Assembly: GCA_031274845.1 (NCBI GenBank)
Contig: JAISPN010000185.1
Location: forward strand, 1-8,968
Direction of reading: 5' to 3'
From: Acidobacteriaceae bacterium
GTDB taxonomy: Bacteria; Acidobacteriota; Vicinamibacteria; Vicinamibacterales; CAVVIG01
DNA length: 8,968 nt
The notes under the pieces were generated by a model. The model was not told the DNA's origin. It searched no databases and was given only the letters and a program-made list of their open reading frames with translations. Below are positions 1 through 8,325 of this stretch, piece after piece. The position numbers and the translations under genes were made by a program. The stretch's first letter is position 1. The number at the start of each line of letters is the position of its first letter.

Positions 1-234
1 GTCCTCGTCGTCGTCTTCATCCTCATCGTCCTCGTCGTCGCCGTCCATGTCGCCGTCCTCGCCATCGAGGTCGTCGTCATCGTCATCGTCGTCGAGCGCG
101 ATGTCGAGTTCGATCGGAGAGAGGCTGGTGACTTCGAGGTTCGTGCCGCATTCGGGACAGCTCAACTCATCACCCTTATCGACATCGAACTCGTCGACTT
201 CAATCTCGGCATCGCACTCGGGACAGGTAGCCAT
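1..234 (-). CDS. lysW: LysW-like amino-group carrier protein with long acidic tail (partial, C-terminus off window)
   Basis: LysW is a small acidic zinc-ribbon protein. In the alpha-aminoadipate lysine (and related arginine) route it carries the amino-acid intermediate on its C-terminal glutamate while biosynthetic enzymes act on it. Seen here: 78 codons read from ATG at 234 with no stop before the edge. Two CPEC motifs (residues 4-7 and 26-29) would bind zinc. A segment GTNLEVTSLSPIELD (residues 30-44) resembles the family's ELEVVGLDPLRLE stretch. From residue 48 onward almost every residue is Asp or Glu, with a few Gly, Leu and Met. Known LysW proteins are about 54-60 residues and end in EDWGE. 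This one is already longer and its end is not visible, so carrier function is unproven. GAGGAG lies 3 bases upstream of the ATG and a perfect TATAAT box lies further upstream. The alternative is an unrelated zinc-ribbon protein with an acidic tail. Confidence 0.7.
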   Translation of the reverse strand, partial: MATCPECDAEIEVDEFDVDKGDELSCPECGTNLEVTSLSPIELDIALDDDDDDDDLDGEDGDMDGDDEDDEDEDDDED

Positions 235-328
235 ACGCTCCTCGGCGATCGGCGGCGCGAACCGTGTGGGCGCTCCAGCAAGAGCGACGTGCCACAGGCG
301 CGCGTCAACGCAATCGAATAAGACCGGA

Positions 329-357
329 ATTATATCCCAGCTATGTGACGCAGTAAG
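329..357 (-). promoter_or_regulatory. Candidate sigma70-type promoter of the lysW-like gene
   Basis: On the minus strand a perfect TATAAT hexamer (complement of 329-334) has a weak -35 candidate, CTTACT (complement of 352-357), 17 bases upstream. Transcription would start near 322, giving a leader of about 88 bases before the ATG at 234. The -10 is the strongest AT-rich signal in this spacer; the -35 matches only 3 of 6 positions. Confidence 0.55.
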
Positions 358-366
358 GTAGCGCCA

Positions 367-385
367 GACGCGAGAACCTCGCGTC
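367..385. repeat. Perfect 8-bp inverted repeat in the divergent spacer
   Basis: GACGCGAG (367-374) and CTCGCGTC (378-385) are exact reverse complements separated by AAC. The element sits between the minus-strand promoter of the lysW-like gene and the plus-strand gene at 480. It could be a regulator-binding site serving both directions or a hairpin. No T-tract follows on either strand, so a Rho-independent terminator is unlikely. Confidence 0.5.
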
Positions 386-422
386 AACGAGACACCCTTC
401 TCATCACCGCGATCGCGTGGTC

Positions 423-431
423 TGCTAGAGT
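423..431 (+). promoter_or_regulatory. Candidate extended -10 promoter of the corC-like gene
   Basis: TGCTAGAGT combines the TGn extension with a -10 hexamer TAGAGT (426-431, 4 of 6 matches to TATAAT). No good -35 lies 17-18 bases upstream, which is tolerated by extended -10 promoters. The start of transcription would be near 438, leaving about 42 bases of leader containing the ribosome-binding site. Confidence 0.4.
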
Positions 432-479
432 CGTGCAGAACGGCGGCAGACGAGTCCGTCAAGGGAGAAGGACAAGGAC

Positions 480-1808
480 ATGGAGGACCATTCGATCACC
501 GGCGCCCTCTGGCGAATTGCCTGGGTGCTGGCGCTCGTGTTCGCGAACGGCTTCTTCGTCGCGGCGGAGTTCGCCATTGTCACGGTGCGCAAGACGCGCA
601 TCGATCAGTTGATTGCCGAAGGGCATCGCGGCGCGCGCGCGGTGCGGCGCGCGGCCAGCGATCCGGATCGGTACATCGCCGCCACACAACTCGGCATCAC
701 CATGGCCAGCATCGGCCTCGGCTGGATCGGCGAGCCGACGCTCGCCTCGATGTTGCGTCCGATTGTGGCGCACCTGCCGATCACCATCACCGAGGCCACC
801 ATCAGCAGCATCGCCATCGCGATCGCGTTCACGCTCGTGACGGCGCTCCACATCACGCTCGGCGAACTGGCGCCAAAAACGATTGCGCTCGAACGCGCCG
901 AGAAAACCGCGCTGCTCGTCGTCAAGCCGACCGAGATCTTCATGAAGGTGTTCTGGCCCTTCATCCAGCTGCTCAACAGCGCCGGACGCACCGTCGTCAA
1001 CCTGCTCGGGATGCGAGGTTCGGGCGGACACTCCATGGTGCACTCGGAAGAAGAGCTCAAGATGCTGGTGACCGCCAGTCAGGAAGCGGGCGTGCTCGAA
1101 GAGCACGAAGAGCAGATGCTGCACCGCGTGTTCGGGTTCTCCGACCTCACCGCCGGTACGATCATGATGCCGCGCACCGAACTGGTCGGCATCGCGGCGG
1201 AGACCTCGGGCGACGCGCTGCTGCAGCACGTCGCAAAAGCGGGACACGCCACGACGCTGCTGGTGTACCAGACCGATCTCGACAACGTGACCGGCGTCCT
1301 CCATCCGATCGACATCATTCAGGCGCTCGCCGCGAACCGGCGCGACGCTCGCGCGGGCGAGCTCGCGCACGACGTGCTCACCGTGCCCGTGACGATGGGC
1401 GCCGACGACCTGCTCGACGCGATGCGGAAGCGCGGCACACGCGAAGCCATCGTGATCGACGAATACGGCGGCACGGCCGGTCTGGTCACCTTCGAGTGGC
1501 TGATGGAACGGATCACCGGCGACTTGCGCGGCAGCGGCGACCGCAAGATCTCGGTCCACGACGATGGGTCCGCGGAGATCGACGGCTTGACGCTCGTCTG
1601 CGACGTCAACGAGCAGTTCGGCCTGCACATCGACGAAGACACCTACACGACGCTCGGCGGATTCGTCATCGGCCAGATCGGCCGCAAGGCGCGCGTCGGC
1701 GACATGATTGCGGTCGAAGGACGCGACATGCGCGTCATCGGCGTCGACGGCCTTCGCGTCGCCCGCATCTGGGTCTCACGGCCAGAGGAAGCGCCGACGG
1801 GTGAATGA
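480..1808 (+). CDS. Hemolysin C / CorC-family membrane protein (CNNM + CBS pair + CorC_HlyC)
   Basis: This belongs to the HlyC/CorC (UPF0053) family of inner-membrane proteins related to CNNM magnesium transporters; members are linked to magnesium/cobalt efflux or ion homeostasis. The order is complete in 442 residues. A CNNM (DUF21) membrane domain spans about residues 8-190, with hydrophobic stretches near 11-35, 68-88, 100-127 and 143-177 and the hallmark GELAPK at 128-133. A CBS pair spans about 225-345, with MMPRTELVGI at 229-238 and VIDEYGGTAGLVT at 325-337. A CorC_HlyC domain spans about 357-435. The ATG at 480 has GAAGGA (467-472) 7 bases upstream. The gene is divergent from the lysW-like gene and stands alone, since a 224-bp gap follows its TGA. 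The name hemolysin is historical and does not imply toxin activity. The transported ion cannot be read from sequence. Confidence 0.93.
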   Translation: MEDHSITGALWRIAWVLALVFANGFFVAAEFAIVTVRKTRIDQLIAEGHRGARAVRRAASDPDRYIAATQLGITMASIGLGWIGEPTLASMLRPIVAHLPITITEATISSIAIAIAFTLVTALHITLGELAPKTIALERAEKTALLVVKPTEIFMKVFWPFIQLLNSAGRTVVNLLGMRGSGGHSMVHSEEELKMLVTASQEAGVLEEHEEQMLHRVFGFSDLTAGTIMMPRTELVGIAAETSGDALLQHVAKAGHATTLLVYQTDLDNVTGVLHPIDIIQALAANRRDARAGELAHDVLTVPVTMGADDLLDAMRKRGTREAIVIDEYGGTAGLVTFEWLMERITGDLRGSGDRKISVHDDGSAEIDGLTLVCDVNEQFGLHIDEDTYTTLGGFVIGQIGRKARVGDMIAVEGRDMRVIGVDGLRVARIWVSRPEEAPTGE

Positions 1809-1811
1809 TGG

Positions 1812-1918
1812 GATCTGGTCATTGGGTCCTTGGAAATCTGGACACCTTTGAACCGGCGGTGCCTCGCCTCGTGACATGCCCCGATCCGTCAATGACCAGA
1901 TGATGAGATGACCAGATC
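1812..1918. repeat. Inverted cluster of ATCTGGTC-type octamers, possible hairpin
   Basis: ATCTGGTCATTG (1813-1824) is the exact reverse complement of 1890-1901, and GATCTGGTCAT (1812-1822) is the exact reverse complement of 1908-1918, so the left arm can pair with either of two right arms. Both arms show an 8-base period. The left reads ATCTGGTC, ATTGGGTC, a shorter CTTGGAA, then ATCTGGAC. The right, read on the minus strand, gives ATCTGGTC, ATCTCATC, ATCTGGTC. The cluster starts 4 bases after the corC-like stop and ends about 115 bases before the efflux adaptor gene. It may be a dispersed intergenic repeat or act in transcript ending or 3'-end stability; its role is unknown. Confidence 0.6.
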
Positions 1919-2032
1919 AAAAACGTTTTCGCTGTAATTTCCTCCCCAAAGTAGCCCCGATCTCCTCAAGAAATCGTCAGGGCGCATATTTCGCAACCAC
2001 GAACGGCGGCGAATGTAGTAGAGATCGCGTGC
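1919..2032. other. AT-richer leader region upstream of the efflux operon
   Basis: This short spacer must hold the promoter of the RND operon, but no convincing -35/-10 pair stands out. It contains a 10-bp palindrome AAAACGTTTT (1920-1929). A weak -10-like TAGAGA (2019-2024) lies so close to the ATG at 2033 that it would give a nearly leaderless transcript. No Shine-Dalgarno sequence is evident before that ATG. Confidence 0.3.
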
Positions 2033-3277
2033 ATGGATTCTCTTCACGCCGGCTTGACCGCTTCCTTTCGCCATTTTTCCCAAAAATTTCTCGTTCGCTG
2101 TGCCGTCATCGCTGGCGTCGTGGCGGCGTGCGCGGCCTGTTCCAAAACGCAGCCGGGCCAAACCGCCAAGCGCGATCAGGCTCCCAAGGCGGTCGACACG
2201 GTCCACGTGCGGCAGGAATCCATCCACGAAGCGGCCAACGTCGTCGGCACGCTGGCCGCCATCGACGAGGTAACAATCTCGTCGCAGGTGGAAGGGACCG
2301 TCAGCCGGATTGCGGTCGATCTTGGCGATCGCATCCAGGCCGGGCAAGTGCTCGTCGAACTCGATCGCGAGAAGCTGCAATACAACGTCGAGCAACAGCA
2401 GGCGATGCTGGCGAGCGCGCTCGCGAAATACGGCGCGAGCCACGAGGGCGATTTGCCGCCCGTCGAAAATACGCCCGACGTGCAAAAGGCGGCCGCGGAG
2501 CTCGTGCAGGCCAAACAGGCCGCCGACCGCGCGAGCGAACTCCATCGCCGTCAACTGGTCCCGAAGCAGACGCTCGACGACGCGGACGCGACCTTCCGCT
2601 CGAAACAGGCGTCCTACGATTCGGCCGTGCAAGGAAGCCGCAACCTGAGCGCCGACATTCAGTCCGCCTCCGCCGGGCTCAAGCTCGCCGAACGTCAACT
2701 GCGCGACGCGGCGATTACGGCGCCGTTTGACGGCTTCGTCGAGAAGCGGATCGTCTCGCTCGGCGAGTTCGTCAAGAATCAGGCGCCGGTGATGAGCATC
2801 GTCCGCGTCGATCCGCTGAAGCTGACCGGCGAGATTCCGGAAGGGATGGCGCCGTGGGTGCAGGTCGGACAAGACGTGCAGCTGCTGGTCGACGCGTATC
2901 CAGACCGTCCGTTCACGGGAAAAATCGCGCGCATCAGCCCGGCGGTGAATCCGCTGACACGCGCGTTTCCCTTCGAGGCGATGGTGCCCAACCACGACGC
3001 GCTACTAAAGCCCGGCACCTTCGCCCGCGCGCACTTTGCCACCTCGCGGATGGTCGACGTGCTCACAATCCCCTACGCGACCATTCAGTACCGCTACGGT
3101 GTCAATCGCGCCTTTGTCGTCGCTGGCGACAAGTTGCAGGCGCGCGAACTGAAGATCGGCGATCGTCTCGGCGACCGTATCGAAGTGTTGAGCGGCTTGA
3201 AAGACGGCGATGTCCTCGCCACCACGGATGTCGATAACCTAACCGACGGCATGTCGGTCTCAGTGAAAGCGCAATAA
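2033..3277 (+). CDS. RND efflux periplasmic adaptor (membrane fusion protein), lipoprotein
   Basis: Adaptors of this HlyD/AcrA-type family link an inner-membrane RND pump to an outer-membrane channel. In 414 residues the expected parts are present. An N-terminal hydrophobic segment (about 19-32) ends in a lipobox-like VAAC with Cys33, so it is probably lipid-anchored; Cys36 is a second candidate. The first lipoyl half is at about 79-112 (GTVSRIAVDLGDRIQAGQVL region). An alpha-helical hairpin spans about 113-222, and the second lipoyl half, TAPFDGFVEKRIVSLGEFV, lies at 229-247. Beta-barrel and membrane-proximal domains run to the C-terminus. Only 3 bases separate its TAA from the next ATG, so the two genes are one operon. 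The start at 2033 is uncertain because no clear ribosome-binding site precedes it; a TTG at codon 8 is a weaker alternative that would still keep the signal segment. Substrate is unknown. Confidence 0.93.
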   Translation: MDSLHAGLTASFRHFSQKFLVRCAVIAGVVAACAACSKTQPGQTAKRDQAPKAVDTVHVRQESIHEAANVVGTLAAIDEVTISSQVEGTVSRIAVDLGDRIQAGQVLVELDREKLQYNVEQQQAMLASALAKYGASHEGDLPPVENTPDVQKAAAELVQAKQAADRASELHRRQLVPKQTLDDADATFRSKQASYDSAVQGSRNLSADIQSASAGLKLAERQLRDAAITAPFDGFVEKRIVSLGEFVKNQAPVMSIVRVDPLKLTGEIPEGMAPWVQVGQDVQLLVDAYPDRPFTGKIARISPAVNPLTRAFPFEAMVPNHDALLKPGTFARAHFATSRMVDVLTIPYATIQYRYGVNRAFVVAGDKLQARELKIGDRLGDRIEVLSGLKDGDVLATTDVDNLTDGMSVSVKAQ

Positions 3278-3280
3278 CCC

Positions 3281-6409
<3,129 letters not shown>

Positions 6410-6420
6410 CCGCCGCGCGC

Positions 6421-6450
6421 CTGACATTCCGTGGTCCGGTGTTGCACAAT
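6421..6450 (+). promoter_or_regulatory. Candidate promoter giving a leaderless transcript
   Basis: CTGACA (6421-6426, 5 of 6 to TTGACA) and CACAAT (6445-6450, 4 of 6 to TATAAT) are 18 bases apart. The expected start of transcription, about 7 bases after the -10, falls on or next to the A of the ATG at 6457. The following gene has no recognisable Shine-Dalgarno sequence, which is consistent with leaderless initiation. Confidence 0.4.
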
Positions 6451-6456
6451 GTGGTG

Positions 6457-6681
6457 ATGGCTGAGGAACACTGGTTTGATTCGCTCGAGCAGGTCGACAA
6501 GTACTTCCGTCGCTCACGAAATATCGTGATCTTCTTCAGCGGTCTCGCGATCGTCGGGTGGGGCTTGTGGTTTGTGAACGTCGCCGTTCCGGCGACCGTG
6601 ATCGCCTTCGGGGCAATCGTCTGCACGATGTTTTTCTGGTTCCGGAAAGACGATCTCTCCCGAGGCAAACCGCTCCGCTAA
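6457..6681 (+). CDS. Small two-helix membrane protein, function unknown
   Basis: I do not recognise this 74-residue protein. It has a charged N-terminus (MAEEHWFDSLEQVDKYFRRS, residues 1-20) and two predicted membrane helices (about 23-42 and 46-62) joined by a very short turn containing a proline. A basic, polar tail FRKDDLSRGKPLR follows. Both ends would be cytoplasmic by the positive-inside rule. The ATG at 6457 is preceded directly by two in-frame GTG codons (6451, 6454) that are possible alternative starts. No ribosome-binding site is visible, but a promoter-like pair places the transcript start near the ATG. It lies 47 bases after the RND permease and could be an accessory of it or independent. 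Its TAA overlaps the stop codon of the opposing gene. Confidence 0.72.
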   Translation: MAEEHWFDSLEQVDKYFRRSRNIVIFFSGLAIVGWGLWFVNVAVPATVIAFGAIVCTMFFWFRKDDLSRGKPLR

Positions 6682-7283
6682 CGCTCGAGGCGGCGGCCGA
6701 ACAGCTGCGCGTACCGCTCGGGCGTATCGACATCCACGAACGCCCCCTCATCGCTGGTCTCGACATCGCCCGCAGGTGACACGTGCGCGCGCACGATAGG
6801 TTTAATGCCTGTCGCCGGATCGGAGTGACGCAGCGCCTCAAACAGCGATCGATCGATCACAATCGGATGCCCGTGATCGTGCCCGCGCACGGGACGCACG
6901 ATCGGCGCGCGCGTCTCTTGGTAGCGATCGACGACCGCGCGCACGGTCGCTGACGACACCAGCGGAACATCCACGAGCGTCAACATCATCGCCGTTACGC
7001 CGGGACGATCGATTGCGTCAAGCGCCGCCAGCACCGACGATTGCTGTCCGTCCATGTAGCGATCGTTGACGACGATCCCGACAGGCAACCTGTCCCGGCG
7101 GATCGCCTCACTCATCACGTCGCGATCGTGTCCGACCACCACAGACACATCGGTGATCCCGGCCGCATTGAGCGCACGCACGATGCGGCCGAGAAATGTC
7201 TCGCCATTTCCGGCATCGAGCAACGCTTTACTCCGCCCCATCCGCGACGACAATCCCGCCGCAAGAATCACCGCTCGAATCAC
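6678..7283 (-). CDS. MobA/MocA-like nucleotidyltransferase (NTP_transf_3)
   Basis: The protein is a GT-A fold nucleotidyltransferase resembling MobA/MocA, enzymes that attach CMP or GMP to molybdopterin in the cytoplasm. In 201 residues the signature is clear. LAAGLSSRMGRSK (7-19) is the nucleotide-binding loop, with R14 and K19. NDRYMDGQQSSVLAAL (73-88) and LVDVPLV (103-109), with metal-binding D105, follow. GHPIVIDRSLFEAL (138-151) and a terminal DVDTPERYAQL (184-194) match the family ending. The start is GTG at 7283, with GAGGG 4 bases upstream on its strand. No molybdopterin or xanthine-dehydrogenase-type gene is nearby, so the molybdenum-cofactor role is family inference. A sugar or phosphonate nucleotidyltransferase is the main alternative. 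It converges on the small membrane gene, the two stop codons sharing bases. Confidence 0.87.
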   Translation of the reverse strand: MIRAVILAAGLSSRMGRSKALLDAGNGETFLGRIVRALNAAGITDVSVVVGHDRDVMSEAIRRDRLPVGIVVNDRYMDGQQSSVLAALDAIDRPGVTAMMLTLVDVPLVSSATVRAVVDRYQETRAPIVRPVRGHDHGHPIVIDRSLFEALRHSDPATGIKPIVRAHVSPAGDVETSDEGAFVDVDTPERYAQLFGRRLER

Positions 7284-7294
7284 CGTACCCTCGC

Positions 7295-7324
7295 TTGACT
7301 TTCCTTGGTCAACCTGCCTAGACT
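7295..7324 (+). promoter_or_regulatory. Candidate promoter of the cold-shock-domain gene, with TTGAC palindrome
   Basis: TTGACT (7295-7300, 5 of 6) is followed after 18 bases by TAGACT (7319-7324, 4 of 6). Transcription would start near 7331, giving a leader of about 63 bases. The -35 is half of an inverted repeat, TTGAC (7295-7299) and GTCAA (7308-7312) with an 8-base gap. This places a second TTGAC on the opposite strand facing the divergent nucleotidyltransferase gene. It may be an operator or paired divergent -35 boxes. Confidence 0.42.
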
Positions 7325-7353
7325 GACGAACTTTTTACCTCAACTATTAACTT

Positions 7354-7374
7354 CTTTCGAGATTTTCTCGAAGG
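7354..7374 (+). promoter_or_regulatory. Leader hairpin before the cold-shock-domain gene
   Basis: TTCGAGA (7356-7362) pairs perfectly with TCTCGAA (7366-7372) around a TTT loop; one G-T and one C-G pair can extend the stem to 9 pairs. The hairpin ends 5 bases before the GGAGGG ribosome-binding site (7380-7385). Leader structure near the ribosome site is known to regulate some cold-shock genes; the function here is inference. Confidence 0.5.
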
Positions 7375-7393
7375 TGAACGGAGGGCTTCGGGT

Positions 7394-7600
7394 ATGCCAA
7401 CCGGAACGATTGCACGGCTTCTCATCGACAAAGGCTTTGGGTTCATCCGCGACGAAGGCGGCACCGAGCACTTCTTCCATCGCAGCTCCGTGCGTGGCGC
7501 GGTGTTTGAGTTACTGCGCGAAGGACAGCGTGTCGAGTTCACGCCGGAGGACTCCGGCAAAGGTCCACGCGCGGGCGATGTCCGCCTGACAGAAGGATAG
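7394..7600 (+). CDS. Cold-shock-domain RNA/DNA-binding protein, diverged
   Basis: This 68-residue protein is a single cold-shock domain, a five-strand beta-barrel that binds single-stranded RNA or DNA and can act as an RNA chaperone. Seen: RNP1-like KGFGFI (13-18), RNP2-like HFFHRS (26-31), and the typical ending KGPRAGDVRL. The N-terminal strand reads GTIARLLIDKGFGFI, whereas classical CspA has a KWFN segment before its KGFGFI; the exposed Trp is replaced by Leu, so part of the aromatic binding surface is lost. The remaining aromatics (F15, F17, F27, F28, H29) are kept. GGAGGG at 7380-7385 is 8 bases before the ATG. The gene stands alone, with its own candidate promoter and a leader hairpin. 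Whether it is cold-induced cannot be told. Confidence 0.88.
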   Translation: MPTGTIARLLIDKGFGFIRDEGGTEHFFHRSSVRGAVFELLREGQRVEFTPEDSGKGPRAGDVRLTEG

Positions 7601-7611
7601 CCCCCTCACAA

Positions 7612-7642
7612 GTCCGGCCCGTCTAACTACTCCGGGCCGGAC
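7612..7642. terminator. Strong GC hairpin between convergent genes, possible bidirectional terminator
   Basis: GTCCGGCCCG (7612-7621) and CGGGCCGGAC (7633-7642) are perfect 10-bp complements around an 11-base loop. It begins 12 bases after the cold-shock gene's stop and covers the last codons and stop of the minus-strand HAD gene. No T-tract follows on the plus strand and only TTGTG on the minus strand. It is therefore not a standard intrinsic terminator, but it may block or protect both 3' ends. Confidence 0.5.
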
Positions 7643-8325
7643 GTCAGTCCGATCGCGCCGAGCACCGCCTCCCTGTCGCGCAAGTCTTCCATCACCACGC
7701 TCGCGCCGCTCTCACGTAACGCCCTCACATCGTACGGTCCTGTCGCCACCGCCAACGACCGCGCGCCCGCGACACGCGCGACCTCGACGTCGAGCGGCGT
7801 GTCGCCGACAATCACCACATCGCCTGGCGGCACCACCGGTCCACCAGCGTTGGCAATTCGCGCGAGCGCGATCTCGAAAAGATGCGGCCGCTGCTCGGCA
7901 TCGTCACCAAACGCGCCCCCATGAAAAAACGGCCAGATCCCAAAGTGTTCGAGCTTGATGCGCGCGCCTTCGTGGAAATTTCCGGTCAGCAGTCCAAGGT
8001 GCACATCGTCTCGCTGGTGCAGAAGCGCCACGATCTCGGCGACACCGGGCAGCAGATATTTCTTCGGACCTGGATGCGCGATTTCTTCGAGCAGATAGCG
8101 CACGTACACCGCGCGAAAGCGACCTATCACCTGCGGATCGCACGGCGCCTCGACGAGCGCCGCCATCTGCGCCACAATCCACGAATCGGTGCGCCCCGCC
8201 ATCGCAATCGACTGGTCGGCGTTCTCCACGCCGAAGAGGTCTACTGCCGCGCGCGCCATCGCGCGAGCCCCGGCGCCGCCTGTCAGGACGAGCGTGCCGT
8301 CGATGTCGAAGAGCACGATCTTCAT
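7627..8325 (-). CDS. HAD-superfamily hydrolase (phosphoglycolate phosphatase-like)
   Basis: This is a cytoplasmic phosphatase of the haloacid-dehalogenase superfamily, forming an aspartyl-phosphate intermediate. With the ATG start it has 232 residues. Motif I is FDIDGT with nucleophile D7 and acid/base D9; motif II is LLTGN with T114; a motif III lysine candidate is K124; motif IV is VIVGDTPLD with D175 and D179. Residues about 14-85 form a helical C1 cap as in Gph-like enzymes. The catalytic residues are intact, so it should be active; the substrate is unknown. ATG at 8325 shares one base with the TGA of the upstream ABC-like gene (TGATG), and GAGG lies 8 bases upstream. A GTG one codon earlier (8328) is an equally possible start. 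The coupling implies co-translation with the ABC-like protein. The stop lies within the loop of a strong hairpin. Confidence 0.9.
   Translation of the reverse strand: MKIVLFDIDGTLVLTGGAGARAMARAAVDLFGVENADQSIAMAGRTDSWIVAQMAALVEAPCDPQVIGRFRAVYVRYLLEEIAHPGPKKYLLPGVAEIVALLHQRDDVHLGLLTGNFHEGARIKLEHFGIWPFFHGGAFGDDAEQRPHLFEIALARIANAGGPVVPPGDVVIVGDTPLDVEVARVAGARSLAVATGPYDVRALRESGASVVMEDLRDREAVLGAIGLTSGPE

Noticed and set aside
47..361. Plus-strand Ser-rich open frame near the left edge
   Set aside because: Its poly-Ser run is the antisense reading of the Asp/Glu codons of the LysW-like tail.
408..417. CGCGATCGCG palindrome as a HIP1-like element
   Set aside because: Only this 10-bp copy was noted, and GATCG-rich words are common in such GC-rich DNA; there is no evidence of a repeat family.
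459..1628. Long minus-strand open frame antisense to the corC-like gene
   Set aside because: Arg/Asp/His-rich low-information translation with no family motif. It lies wholly opposite a clear gene and results from GC-biased codon use.
1812..1918. CRISPR array
   Set aside because: Units are only 8 bases, imperfect and inverted, with no unique spacers of regular length.
1889..2995. Minus-strand open frame over the intergenic gap and the efflux adaptor
   Set aside because: Opposite a well-supported adaptor gene. The translated sequence has no motif and low-complexity composition.
7612..7642. Classical Rho-independent terminator for the cold-shock-domain gene
   Set aside because: The stem is strong but no T-tract follows, so it is listed only as a possible terminator.
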